This document shows positions 11,390-21,937 of a stretch of DNA of 64,000 bases, piece after piece; position 1 is the first letter of the stretch; every line of letters begins with the position of its first letter. Under the pieces are notes generated by a model that saw only the letters and a list, made by a program, of their open reading frames with translations, was not told the origin of the DNA and searched no databases. The stretch is from Ascaphus truei (lineage: Eukaryota > Chordata > Amphibia > Anura > Ascaphidae), in contig CM071574.1 of the NCBI GenBank assembly GCA_036426205.1, positions 17,144,440-17,208,439 on the forward strand. The letters run 5' to 3'. The position numbers were made by a program, and so were the translations under genes.

Positions 11390-12318
11390 CCCAGACTCGG
11401 TGGTGTCCAGGGTGCATGAGGGCAGATTACATGCGGTGTGGTGCATACCTGTGGTAAACAGGAGGGCCTGAGCTTCCCGCGATGTTATTGGGGAGCCAGG
11501 ACCGGGCTTCTGGGGTGGTAGCCTCCATGATCTCTTAGTGGTGCAGCGCCTCCATCTTCTATACTCCCAGGAATATGGGACAGGACCTGTATAGAAGAAC
11601 CCCTTGGGTCCCAGGGTAATAGCTTCCAATTCACACACAGTCTTTGGGTAACAAAGGATAGTCTCTTTTATTGGCAGATCAGCAACTCCCAACTGTAGTG
11701 GCTTCCAGTAGCCGCAACAGCCAAGCTGTACTTATTACTCCGCTCTCCTCCCACACAGATAATTCCTCCTCTCCTTCCCTCCAAGTCTCTCCTCTGACAG
11801 GATGGTCTGTGCTAGGGCTTCAATACCCCGTGGCCCACCCCTGAGGTTATCCTCACGGTGGGGCTTAGATTCTCCCCATCACCCCAGGCGGTGGGGTGAG
11901 GGCATTGGTCCACCAGATCTATAGCTCTATCAGCTCTACTCCGGGAAGCTGAACCTCCACTCCTCTCTCTGCTCCTGCACTCTGCGCAGGGAAGACCGCG
12001 GTCTCCTCCAACTCCTCGGACCGATCCGCAGGATTCTTCGACTCACGGCATAACTACTTGCCCTGCAGACTCTCGCATAACTCCGAGCATAACTAACTAA
12101 CTCGCCGGAGTTGGCTGCTAAATATAGAGCTAGCCCCACCTCTCGTGACGTCAGCAGAACCTCCCGTCTTGCTCACGCCTGCAGCAGAGTCCAGGCCTGC
12201 ATCTACCACTCAGGGCAGGGCTATGAAGGGGGGAAAACCCAGGATGATTACTGGTGCCTGATCTTAACAGGACTTACCACAGTAGTAGGGAGATAGGTAT
12301 AGCCGGTGCTGTTTACAG
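11390..12318 (-). mobile_element. LTR-like fragment
   Basis: It contains 'gtgcagcgcctccatcttct', which is shared with the LTRs at 16592, 20155, 49411, 50757 and 55902 (and inverted in 30356), followed about 100 bp later by CTTTTATTGGCAG, an inverted AATAAA-type signal. The right end TTTACA fits a '...TACA' terminus. The left end is obscured by the CT microsatellite, so no target duplication can be given. Confidence 0.45.
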
Positions 12319-12320
12319 GG

Positions 12321-12325
<5 letters not shown>

Positions 12326-12364
<39 letters not shown>
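12326..12364. repeat. (TA)n microsatellite
   Basis: About 19 TA units directly beside the LTR-like fragment. Confidence 0.95.
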
Positions 12365-12366
<2 letters not shown>

Positions 12367-13076
12367 TTCAGTCTCTCTGCGCAATACTCCTAAGTTTTAG
12401 ATGGCTGAAAAGAGCCTTTGCACTGGTCGATGGTCTGAATTATATTTAGGCTGGATTGGAGCTCTAACGAGATGTTGTCATTTAGATCTTAGAAGTATGG
12501 CCTTTTACATGCAAGACTTAACTGAAGTCTATAAGACTGCTGCTATTACTTATCAGTGAGACTCATTCCAAATCAGTGAGGCATAGCGCATGCATAATCA
12601 CTTTTTTAAATTGCTAATTATTGACACACTGCAACAGAGGAGTTGTGTACAAAGCATTTCATATAGGCTGCTGGCACATACTAGAGATAGTTATGCTAAT
12701 ATAACGCTAAACTTTTTCTACAGAAAATGTTAGATTTCATTGACAATTGCACTTTGGACTCAGCTTGTAAGAGTTTGCTGAGGACATTTTTGTAAGATGA
12801 TGCACATGCTAAGAATGGTCCTCAATGTTACTACATCATCCTGCAAAGTGAATGCAGATTTAAGTTTTCAAGGTTAGTCTAGCATGAAATTGGCTTCCCT
12901 TTTTATTGTATACTGATAACGTATGGGAGACTTAATCAGTGATTACTGTAGAGACTTTGACTTTACCACTTTCTATCCAGAGGATGAGTGGGGAATAACA
13001 GTGAATTGAACTGGAGCTGTGTTACCTCTCCTCTTACATCTGACCAAGACTTAGGTTTTAGGTCTACATTTTATAT
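12365..13076. other. No recognised feature
   Basis: AT-rich, apparently unique DNA without a convincing open frame or repeat structure. Confidence 0.5.
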
Positions 13077-13208
13077 AATAGAAGGCATTTTATTCTGGCA
13101 AATAATAAAATAGGACTTATGTTTTATAGCAAGCTGCTGTAATGCACACACTGGAGTTTTGCTTATCTCTAATAAATAGTCCGGCATCAGCAGCCTTCAG
13201 CGGAATCG

Positions 13209-13642
13209 GACATTTGGTCATGGCCATCTTGCCGCGTCCAAGTCCTCCGCTGGTGTTTGGCCACCAAGAGACACTTCGCCGCAGCCGCTCTGCCGTGGGA
13301 CACTCAGCCGCCGTCTATTTCCCCAATAATGTAAATTAATTTAAGGGGTTTAGCGGTTAGGATTGGGGATTTAGAGTAAGGTGTTAGGTTTTTAGGGATT
13401 AGAGTAAGGGGTTTAGAGAAAGGGTTTAGATAAAGGGCTTGGGATAAGAGGTTAAGGTTTTTTAAGGTAGGAGGTAGCGTTAGTATTAGACATGAAGATT
13501 AGGGTTTTTAAGGAAAGGGGTAAGGTTAGGGGTTTACCGTGGCGGTGAAGTGGCCAGCGGAGAAATGTCCCCGTGGTAAAGTGAGTGACAGCTAAACACT
13601 GGCGGCAATTTGGTTGCGGCAAACCGGGAATAACCAAATGTC
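13209..13642. mobile_element. TIR element with telomere-like interior
   Basis: GACATTTGGTCAT at the left is matched in inverted form by ATAACCAAATGTC at the right. The segment is absent from copy A of the surrounding duplication, which proves it is an insertion; TTCAG at each side may be the target duplication. The interior (13345-13530) is a degenerate run of 'ggtttagggataagg'-like units that loosely recalls TTAGGG. Confidence 0.65.
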
Positions 13643-14112
13643 TTAGAACAGTATTCAGGCTAACTGTGCTGAGCTTACTATTTTCTCTGGCTGTATTTCA
13701 GATGTATTATATAAGTGCATAGTATCACTGGTTGGTGTTCTGCATTGCACATGACATTCAATAGTACTACAGTACTTTCTTGGTACTTAACTGAGTTTGG
13801 AAAATACAGCACACTACTTTATCATTGAACACAGAAACACATGTTTTTTTTTGTGCTTAGAATGTTGCTTTGTATATTGCACTGCTTGACTTAGATTTAC
13901 AGGCTTATGTGTCACTGAATCATCTTTGAGCTTACACTGAATACAGTTAAGGAATGAATAGCTTAAAATATTAAAATATTAATGAATCAGGTAGGATTTC
14001 CCATCCCAGAGGACAGTTTGCTATTCAGTTGAACATCTAAAGTATGTCAGAATTATCAACAGGGACAACTGAAAATATGTGCAACTTCATTTATTCTTAC
14101 TATTAACCTAAG

Positions 14113-14214
14113 CAGAGGTGACCAACTCCAGTCCTCAAGGGCCACCAACAGGTCAGGTTTTAAGGATATTCCTGCTTCAGCACAGATGGCTCAATCAGTA
14201 GCTCAGTCGTTGAT
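14113..14214. mobile_element. Truncated hAT-type MITE
   Basis: It matches the left half of the palindromic element at 3058 ('ccaactccagtcctcaaggg', 'ggatattcctgcttcagcac') and stops at GTTGATTG. The segment is missing from copy A of the duplication, so it inserted after the duplication. Confidence 0.7.
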
Positions 14215-14334
14215 TGGCATAAAAGGAACAAACGTGAGCTCTTTTTATAGAAAGCGTTCACAACATCATTATTAGCAGCTGGAACAAGATCGATCAACCA
14301 AAGATTTTTTTTCTCTCCAATTACATTCTTAGAA

Positions 14335-15597
14335 ATTGCACATCCTTTCTCGGTCATAGGCCCGAGAGATTAATTGCTGACCTGAAAGGTCACTTGGGTT
14401 ATTGACTTACATTTCTCATTTACTCAGTCACGCATATAACGTCTCTAATGTGTGTTGTACAGTATGTTGTAGATTGTGTTTAGTAATCAGTTAATGTGTA
14501 TAAATAAAACAGAAAGGCAATCTTAAACGGGCAATTATAAGGTTATTATCTACCATCTAAGCTGAAACTTACAACAGTAGTTTCCAGTATACTTTACTGT
14601 GTGCCAATTATTTTAGTACGATCATAATTGGGGGTTCCAATTTTGTGTGCTTATTTTTGTATGAAATCGGTTAATTTTTTCTGTGTTTTCATTTTATTTT
14701 TAAAAAATCAGTGTTTTTCAGTGTTAACGGCAAAAATTGACACAAGTTTGAATTAGATATTTATCTGTGCATTATTTCTAATTTCCCTACGTCCTTTATG
14801 GTGCCTTTGTATCCTATCTGTAGCTGGGTTTCTACAAGAGGTGTAGTTCAATATGAAATTATGCTTCATTTCCAGTTTTTGTCAGTTTCAACTGGAAGTG
14901 CAAAATGATCAGTCAGCCGTGTTTTTTTTCTGTACTTTTCTGCCAAAACCTAAAACCTTATCATAATAGATTTTTTTTTTTTTAAATGGAAGCTATATGC
15001 CGGGGTCTATAATCAACCACAGTATCATGTTTCTGAAATATTGTACAAATAAACACATTTAAATTGAAATGATTCCACATTGCAGGTTATCAATGAAAGT
15101 TTAAGAGATGGTTCATCCGAGCTTTGTTTTAAATGAATCTGTTTTACTATCTGTATTAAAGAGTCTTGAATGTCCGTAACAGCATTGCATCAACTATAAC
15201 GGCCGTTAGTGTTAATTTTGTGCAATGGAGGCATTCCCCTTCACAGTGCCTGTCCAGAGAGCTCTGTTATAGTTAACTCAGGGATTTAACTAGAGATGGG
15301 CAAACCTATCAGAATCCGTCACGCTGACTTTTCCGGCCAAATCCGACCCGCGCACTGAAATCCGAAGTCGGAGTTTGCAGGTTTGGATTCCAAATCCGGA
15401 CTGATTTTCAGCAATAGGAGAAAGAGACGTATCTGCCTTTTTACGACTAATCTGCAGAATTCTGCGGCTCAAAGGAACTGGCGTCACAGCCACCCAGACA
15501 ATGAAATATACTGTAGGTTTTTCTGGAGAGGAGAGAGATAAATTAGCATATTTCACAGGTATCTCAGTCGCTAGATATTTTTGAAAGGTGTATGTAT
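14335..15597. other. No recognised gene
   Basis: Mostly AT-rich DNA. A GC-richer block at about 15290-15560 ('actagagatgggcaaac', repeated 'aatccgga' motifs) resembles a diverged interspersed repeat, but I find no paired ends. Confidence 0.4.
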
Positions 15598-15780
15598 GTA
15601 TATCTTTATTTATATAGCGCCATTAATGTACATAGCGCGTGACAGCAGGAATACACGTGACAATCATATAAATAACCAATAATACAAATAACACATAATG
15701 GGAAGAAGTCCTTCAGACATAAAAGTGACACTTAGGAAAAGGAGTCCCTGCCCCAAGAGCTCACAATCTAATTTATTGGG
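15598..15780. repeat. Dispersed repeat, LINE 3'-tail type
   Basis: 'tttatttatatagcgccattaatgtacatag' through 'ccctgccccaagagctcacaatctaatttattgggg'. The first part recurs at 31780-31820. It is probably an L2/CR1-type or SINE tail. Confidence 0.45.
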
Positions 15781-16296
15781 GATGTATATATGTAAGTAAC
15801 TTGGAACTTTACAAAGTTAGGACGCTCTCTCTCTCGTCTTTTTCTGGCTTTATGAGAAAATGACCACCACTGGAAGACTCAGCAAATATTATAAACAGTA
15901 TTTTATGCATTTAATGTTTTACTTTAAGAGATCTGTTCCTGCCCATTGAAACCACTGTTTTGAATTTTTAAAAGTGGTGATCTCTTCAGAAAATATTAAG
16001 TGTAGAACAGCCGGTGTGTTTGCTTTGTGGATACGTGTTAACGTAAGGCAAAATAACGTCTGTTCCTGTTTTAGCCCTGATGTAGCAGAACGTTGTGGAT
16101 CTAGTCACGAGTGTTTTATTTGTATCAGAAATACTCAGAAGACAAGTGAAAATTAATTTCAAGAAATGTAATAAACAAAATAATGTATTTTGCAATAATC
16201 ATACATATAATCATTATCTTCTTTACACAATGGAAGGTTGTTAGAGGAGCAATGCATGCTTTTAAAAAAATATATATTATTATTTTTTAACATATG

Positions 16297-16580
16297 TTTG
16301 AAGCAGGGGGTCTCCGGAGCTGAAACCCATTAATTTAATCTCTGGGGACCCCCTGCTCCCAGAGAAGCTTACATCCATAGGGGGTGCAAGTATCTCAGCA
16401 AAGTTTAAAGCTTCCGTGTCACGTGGACCAATAGGAAACCGAACTTGATGATGTCATGGTTTCCTATTGAACCCAGCTACAGCCAACCTCTGCCCACCCA
16501 CCCCCTAAGGAGATAAGTATCTCCGGGAAAACCGGCAGCTGAAATTAAAAGGGTTCAGCTCCGGAGAAATCCTGCTTCAA
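16297..16580. repeat. Foldback element of about 284 bp
   Basis: The left arm TTTGAAGCAGGGGGTCTCCG, continuing 'gagctgaaaccc', is mirrored by 'gggttcagctccggag' ending in CCTGCTTCAA at the right. The arms are about 70 bp. The same 'gcagggggtctc.g.agctgaa' motif opens the palindromes at 32750 and 33066 and the element at 48231, so these share an origin. Confidence 0.65.
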
Positions 16581-16591
16581 TTCTATGTAAA

Positions 16592-17402
16592 TGTAACGGA
16601 TTTTCTGGCCTGACTGACCCACCCAATCTCTTTAACATTGGCCCCTGTGGTCTAACCAGTCCCCATTACATGGTCGTGTCTGGTGGTGCACCTGTTGGCA
16701 ACAGGACTCCTGAGTCTCCCGCATGATATTGTGTGGGGAATTCCAACCCAGACAGGCAGCTGAGGTAGTGTGCGTGAGTCCTACCTACATACAGTGCAGC
16801 GCCTCCACCTCATCAGGATCTCTGCGTCCGCAAGGAGATGGTTCTAATGAGGAACTCCTACTTGGTGGTGCCTTCCGCTGTGGAGTAACTTCACACTCAC
16901 ACATTGGGGTTGTTGTGAACAAGGGCATCTTTTATTGTTGGTATATGCAGACTGCCCCTCGCAGCTGTCAGCTCAGCGCTCATCTCTCTGTTGCACTCCA
17001 TTAGGAAGGTTCCTTCTCCTCTAATAGAGTTGCTCTCCACCTCTCCCCACAGGGAGATTCACCAGCTTGTCTTTCTGCTTTGAGCTGCACAGACTCACAG
17101 CTATTGCATCAGACACTGCAACACTGTTGCAGACCTCCACATGACTCTCCTGAACAGAGTCAGAACACCAACAGAACTGAACTTTAGGCAGTTCTGTGTC
17201 TTATATCACCTCCAGAAAACAGACACCCTCTGTGTCACTAAGGGTGGACACAAAGCATGTTGTCACTTCCTTTGGGACATATGACACCTCACCAGGGTTT
17301 GAGGGCAAACCTCCATGATTGTTGCTGGCAATCCTGCATACTTACCAGGTTTACTGCCAGCATGAGAAAGAGATATGTACACCAATTTTACACATGGCTA
17401 CA
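16592..17402 (-). repeat. 3' LTR
   Basis: On the + strand it reads TGTAACGGATTTTCTGG to ACACATGGCTACA; on the element strand it starts TGTAGCCATGTG. It carries 'gtgcagcgcctccacctcat' and an inverted AATAAA at about 16930. It matches 20155-20966 apart from scattered base changes. Confidence 0.9.
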
Positions 17403-17414
17403 TTCTCCCCCTGG
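17403..17414 (-). promoter_or_regulatory. Polypurine tract
   Basis: The element strand reads CCAGGGGGAGAA immediately before the 3' LTR start TGTAG. This is the expected place and composition for the plus-strand primer of reverse transcription. Confidence 0.75.
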
Positions 17415-17823
17415 TGGAACCCAATGACCCGGCTGGGATCTAAATTTGCAGAACCTTCCTTCAGGTAGCACTGCAAAACACAACAACACACATTACAGTA
17501 CATATCTTTTCATCATAACATAATAACAGATACATCCTAACTTAGAGGGTGTAACAACCAGGATTACTCCCAGCTGGAGTATCCATTACTGGTACTACCA
17601 TACCCTCTTAAGGTGGCCGGCGCACAGCATGGTCCACTGGGTTTAGAGCAGCAATGCTATAACACTCTGGGTGACATACTGGACACCCACAATCAGCCCA
17701 TAATTCTGGCATGGATGCTAGTGGACTGAGAGGATCATGCACTTCCTTAAGGCACTTCCTGGAAATGTAAGACACCTTTTCTGCTGTCTCATTATACCAA
17801 TTCTCATCTGATGTTTCACGATC

Positions 17824-18036
17824 TCAATTTTCTATGGAACTATCAGAATCCCAATTTTCCTCGTCTGATCCTTCCTCATCATCAGAACTATATCCCCTAT
17901 CCTCATCAGTGGAACCCGTCTCAAACTCAATTTCTCCCTCCCATGGATGGTGAAAATAAAGTAACAACTTTTGGCGATCCCTGGCAACTCTTGCCGACAC
18001 TGGAGGTACATAGGGGGTTCCCCGGGCAATAGGCAC
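17824..18036 (-). pseudogene. Acidic C-terminal extension of the LTR-element ORF
   Basis: The frame is the same as 19050-18055, from which a single TAA at about 18052-18057 separates it. The segment reads ARGTPYVPPVSARVARDRQ and then a strongly acidic tail (STDEDRGYSSDDEEGSDEEN). It was probably once continuous with the upstream frame, giving a protein of about 400 residues. I do not recognise the domain. The acidic, Ser-rich tail is the clearest property. Confidence 0.45.
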
Positions 18037-18054
18037 AATATGAGCGACATTACC

Positions 18055-19050
18055 TTAATCCCCAGACGAAACTCCTGATATCGCTGTGGACCTAGAATTG
18101 GACCCAAGGCTCTTAGGCCTACACCTTACATTAATAGTACTACTATTATCACTGGTACATGATGACACTCTTCGCATAGACATTTCCCCTCCCGACCCAT
18201 CATCAGATGTAAACCACTCGCCCCACTCCAAGTTTTCCCCAGTCCGTTCTTGAAAAGTGGCTCGGGATTCCCCAGACAACCCTTGGCTAGACTGGGACCC
18301 AGTTGAGAAAGTGACAGGGGCAGGGGCTTTAACTATGGCCGGGGGTTGGGCATAGGGAGGAGCTATCGGCATCTGCAGGGCTACGACCTGTACTTCACCG
18401 CTACCTGGCCCGGTGCCATCGGACTGGCCCTCCGGTTCTCCCGTCTCGCTGCTTCCAGACTTCTGCAGGGCCTGCCAGCTCTTCTTGGATCCAGGCGACC
18501 TGGTACAGCTGCTCGGTCGTGAGGACGCGGCCATCTTCCACCCGGCTTCTCTATGGCCGCCGGAAGTGAGGTCATCGATCTCGCGGGACTCGTCGCCATC
18601 TTGGGTTGGGTCCCCAACCGGAACCGCTTCTTCCAGAATGACATCCGCCACCGGAAGTGATGGTTCTGCTCTCTGCTCCGCCGTTGCCACCACCGGCGCC
18701 TGAGGAGGGCAAGGGTGTCTCTTACCGCTGCGTCGGCTCGGGGTGGTTCTTCCTCCGCCATCGAATCCGCTAGTCACCACGGCCGTGGGACTCTGCCTCT
18801 CCGGTTGCCTCTGCACAGGCGACACGCGACTTTGCTCAGTTGAGACACAGGTGAGTGCCGTTTCTTTCACAGCAACGCTGTAGTGGTCCGCCGGTAGGCG
18901 CGTCACCACCGGGGTCGGAGTCGCGGGCTCCTCGTCCGAGGAATCCAGCTCCGATTTAGGGAGTGGCACTCCCGTTGGGGACCGACGGTGAGGTTCCGGG
19001 TTCTCACCGCGGTTGCAGGCCCCTTTCGCTCTAGGCTCCGTTGCAATCAT
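18055..19050 (-). CDS. Unrecognised 331-residue ORF in the LTR element
   Basis: This is the longest open frame of the element interior. It is rich in Ser, Pro, Glu and Gly, with mostly low-complexity, probably disordered sequence: KSELDSSDEEPATPTPVVTR near residue 33, and ENLEWGEWFTSDDGSGGEM near residue 270. I see no zinc knuckle, protease DTG/DSG site or RT motif. Its Met lies inside the end of the frame 19720-19031, in another reading frame with a short overlap. That could be a frameshift-coupled pair or a broken single gene. By position after the PBS it would be a gag-like product, but this is inference only; no function is assigned. Confidence 0.4.
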   Translation of the reverse strand: MIATEPRAKGACNRGENPEPHRRSPTGVPLPKSELDSSDEEPATPTPVVTRLPADHYSVAVKETALTCVSTEQSRVSPVQRQPERQSPTAVVTSGFDGGGRTTPSRRSGKRHPCPPQAPVVATAEQRAEPSLPVADVILEEAVPVGDPTQDGDESREIDDLTSGGHREAGWKMAASSRPSSCTRSPGSKKSWQALQKSGSSETGEPEGQSDGTGPGSGEVQVVALQMPIAPPYAQPPAIVKAPAPVTFSTGSQSSQGLSGESRATFQERTGENLEWGEWFTSDDGSGGEMSMRRVSSCTSDNSSTINVRCRPKSLGSNSRSTAISGVSSGD

Positions 19051-19720
19051 TAGGAGCGTTATTCAATAACAGATTCACGTTATGGCCCATAATTGGCTCT
19101 GAGCCTGTCACAGTCCTGGAGGGCGCGGCCACAGCTTTCGCGCCACTACCCCCAACAGGGTGGGGTTCTCTCTTTGGCGCCAATCCCGGCCAACTGTCTG
19201 CAAGTCTTGCATTTGCAGAATTCTCTGCAACGGGCCTACGCGGTCTCCCAGGGAAGCGGGAACCGCCATTTTGACTTGCATTAACATTCATAGGAGTAAC
19301 TGAGGTAGCTTCTGATGTGTTGTACGCTGACTGGCAAGCAAATCCACCACTCTCCCCACATATTACTACAATGTCCTCCTCACTATCATCCGGAGTAATA
19401 CTCCGCGGCCCTAGGCAGGACCAAAACGGTGCGGCCACCGCTTTCGCGCCACTCCACAGCAGGCTAGCCAAAGTCACTTCAGTAGCTTGCTCTTCAGCGG
19501 AACGCACACCACATGTGCTCCCTCCATCTGCCTCCATCTGCCATTTTGGACCTTCCACGCCGCGCGGATCCTCCATTCTTGCGGTCGCCATTTGGTTGCT
19601 GTATTTGCGGTTATTGTACATGGAGCTCCTCTCTGCGGGGCAGCTGCCACACCAATACAATAAAGATTGCCTTGATGCACCACCATGTGTACTTAATGTA
19701 GGTCTGACTCGTGTTTGCAC
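19031..19720 (-). CDS. Unrecognised 229-residue ORF in the LTR element
   Basis: This is the first long frame after the PBS. It carries the segment SGAKAVAAP twice (about residues 90 and 193), each time followed by a short Gly/Ser/Pro stretch. At the DNA level 'gcggccac[ac]gctttcgcgccact' occurs twice (about 19128 and 19430), so part of the frame arose by internal duplication. Between the repeats lies an acidic piece (TPDDSEEDIVVICGESGGF). I see no known domain. The start Met is a guess. Confidence 0.35.
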   Translation of the reverse strand: MQTRVRPTLSTHGGASRQSLLYWCGSCPAERSSMYNNRKYSNQMATARMEDPRGVEGPKWQMEADGGSTCGVRSAEEQATEVTLASLLWSGAKAVAAPFWSCLGPRSITPDDSEEDIVVICGESGGFACQSAYNTSEATSVTPMNVNASQNGGSRFPGRPRRPVAENSANARLADSWPGLAPKREPHPVGGSGAKAVAAPSRTVTGSEPIMGHNVNLLLNNAPNDCNGA

Positions 19721-20134
19721 TACCTCAGGCTAGGCTCACTCTTCCTGTGTCTGCTGTTTCTCCTTCCTCCCAGTCTGTGCTCCCTTCGGTAAGTGGTCTG
19801 GAATGGCTAGAGTACTCTGGGGCTTCCATGCAGTACCTGGGCGTCTACCTCTCTTGGTCAGCCTAGCGCAGTCCCTCTCCAGGATTCCTGACCACGTTAA
19901 CAGGCTATCCCTTTAGGCATCCTACCAACTAGCACTACCTCAAGGTGACTAGGACAGCTATAGCCCGGCTCCAAACCCCCAACTCCTTTCAGGCCCCTAG
20001 GTCGTCCCTGTGAACTGACAAACTCCATCAGCCCCCTGACTACCCCTAGGTCCGTCCCAACACAGCACAAAGTGGCAGCATACACTCTCCCTGTTTCCCA
20101 GTGTGCCTAGCAAAAGCCTGTCCTGTTGACAGGT

Positions 20135-20152
20135 ATCACAGCAGTGCCTCCA
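20135..20152 (-). promoter_or_regulatory. Primer-binding site, tRNA-Thr-like
   Basis: Two bases inside the 5' LTR the element strand reads TGGAGGCACTGCTGTGAT. From memory a threonine tRNA 3' end would call for TGGAGGCACCGCTGGGA, two mismatches away. The tRNA assignment needs a direct comparison. Confidence 0.6.
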
Positions 20153-20154
20153 AA

Positions 20155-20966
20155 TGTAATGGATTTTCTGGCATAACTGACCCACCCAATCTCTTTAACA
20201 TTGGCCCCTGTGGTCTAACCAGTCCCCATTACATGGTTGTGTCTGGTGGTGCACCTGTTGGCAACAGGACTCCTGAGTCTCCCGCATAATATTGTGTGGG
20301 GAATGCCAACCCAGACAGGCAGTTGAGGTAGTGTGCGTGAGTCCTACCTACATACAGTGCAGCGCCTCCACCTCATCAGGATCTCTGCGTCCGCAAGGAG
20401 ATGGTTCTGATGAGGAACTCCTTCTTGGTGGTGCCTTCCGCTGTGGAGTAACTTCACACTCACACATTGGGGTTGTTGTGAACAAGGGCATCTTTTATTG
20501 TTGGTATAGGCAGACTGCCCCTCGCAGCTGTCAGCTCAGCCGCTCATCTCTCTGCTGCACTCCATTAGGAAGGTTCCTTCTCCTCTAATAGAGTTGCTCT
20601 CCACCTCTCCCCTCAGGGAGATTCACCAGCTTGTCTCTCTGCTTTGAGCTGCACAGACTCACAGCTATTGCATCAGACACTGCAACACTGTTGCAGACCT
20701 CCACATGACTCTCCTGAACAGAGTCAGAACACCAACAGAACTGAACTTTAGGCAGTTCTGTGTCTTATATCACCTCCAGAAAACAGACACCCTCTGTGTC
20801 ACTAAGGGTGGACACAAAGCATGTTGTCACTTCCTTTGGGACATATGACACCTCACCAGGGTTTGAGGGCAAACATCCATGATTGTTGCTGGCAATCCTG
20901 CATACTTACCAGGTTTACTGCCAGCATGAGAAAGAGATATGTACACCAATTTTACACATGGCTACA
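20155..20966 (-). repeat. 5' LTR
   Basis: The + strand reads TGTAATGGATTTTCTGG to ACACATGGCTACA, followed by TAAA (target duplication). It is the partner of 16592-17402. Confidence 0.9.
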
Positions 20967-21205
20967 TAAAATAAATTGCTAGCTTGGATTGGCTCTTTTA
21001 GAAGATATGAACAAAGATATGGTATAACATAAAGAAGAGGAAAATTGGGAGCTTGAGGGAAAAGGGTGGGAGGATAAACATACTTGCATCAGGTAGGAGG
21101 GTCCCGTTTTTTGGAGGAGGGGGAACAGCAGTATAGCAGGAGCTGATGTTTGAATCTTGATAAAAAGATATGCTAAATAGATAGGACACATAAATAATCA
21201 TAATA

Positions 21206-21935
21206 CAGCTCAACCCCGTTATAGCACGGTCCTCGGGGGCCACCCGATCCGACCGCGCTATAACTGGGAAAGCGCTAATTTGTTAAAAAATGGCCGCGCA
21301 TGCCCGATTGGAAGGAGCGGGGGAGGAGAGGGGAAGAGGTGGAGTGAGGTACCGTCCCCAAGCAGCCACTGTCATTCTCCCAGCATTCCCCTTGCAGCCT
21401 CTCTTCCCCCAGCAGCTCCACATCGATTCCCCCCCAGCCCCGCACCGATCCCGCAGCCCCACGATGCCCCAGCAGCTCCACATCGATCCCCCCCAGCCCA
21501 CACGATCCCGATCCAGCAGCCTCACTTCCCCCAGCAGCTCCACATAATTTCCCCCCCCAGCCCCGCACTGATCCCGATCCAGCAGCTCCATGATGCCCAA
21601 GCAGCTGACACCAAAGGTGGGGAGTAGAGGGGTCTGTGTGTGTGCAGTGTGCTGTGAGAGTGTGCTGAGTGTGCTGTGTGTGCTGGTGCTGTGTGTGCAG
21701 TGTGCTGTGAGTGTGTGCAGTGTGCTGTGAGTGTGTGCAGTTTGTGCAATGTGCTTTGAGTGTGTGCAGTGTGCTGTGAGTGTGTGCAGTGTGTGTGTGT
21801 GCAGTGTGCTGTGAGTGTGTGCAGTGTGTGTGTGCAAAAAAAACAACTTTAAAAAAAAATATTCGGGGTCCACGCTCAAACCGCGTTATAGCGGATCTAC
21901 GTTATAGCGGATCGCACTATAACGAGGTTGAGCTG
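21206..21935. mobile_element. pogo-like TIR element, copy 1
   Basis: TA|CAGCTCAACCCCGTTATAG at the left and its inverted form (CTATAACGAGGTTGAGCTG|TA) at the right. The interior has 'cagcagcctc..ttcccccagcagctcc' repeats, then a 'gtgtgctgtgagtgtgtgca' minisatellite (about 21636-21835) and an A-run. Copy 2 is at 37133-38318. The open frames over the minisatellite (Thr/His repeats) are artefacts. Confidence 0.8.
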
Positions 21936-21937
21936 TA

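Larger units (their letters stand above)
13077..14334. repeat. Duplicated unique segment, copy B
   Basis: This is the partner of 6258-6863 plus 9255-9357, in the same orientation and about 6.8 kb downstream. It carries its own insertions: a TIR element at 13209-13642 and a truncated hAT MITE at 14113-14214. The copies differ at many scattered sites, so the duplication is not recent. Confidence 0.75.
16592..20966 (-). mobile_element. Non-autonomous LTR retrotransposon
   Basis: Two nearly identical LTRs of about 811 bp (TG...CA ends) enclose 2752 bp. TAAA stands on both outer sides as a 4-bp target duplication. The PPT next to the left LTR and the PBS next to the right LTR set transcription on the - strand. 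The interior has open frames (19720-19031, 19050-18055, 18036-17824), but nothing resembles protease, reverse transcriptase, RNase H or integrase, so movement must depend on proteins from another element. The near-identity of the LTRs points to a recent insertion. Confidence 0.85.

Noticed and set aside
11169..11692. Open frames of 100-136 residues over the CT repeat
   Set aside because: Composed of Leu/Ser or Arg/Glu repeats dictated by the microsatellite; no other coding sign.
13345..13530. True interstitial telomere
   Set aside because: The TTTAGGG-like units are too degenerate and lie inside a TIR element.
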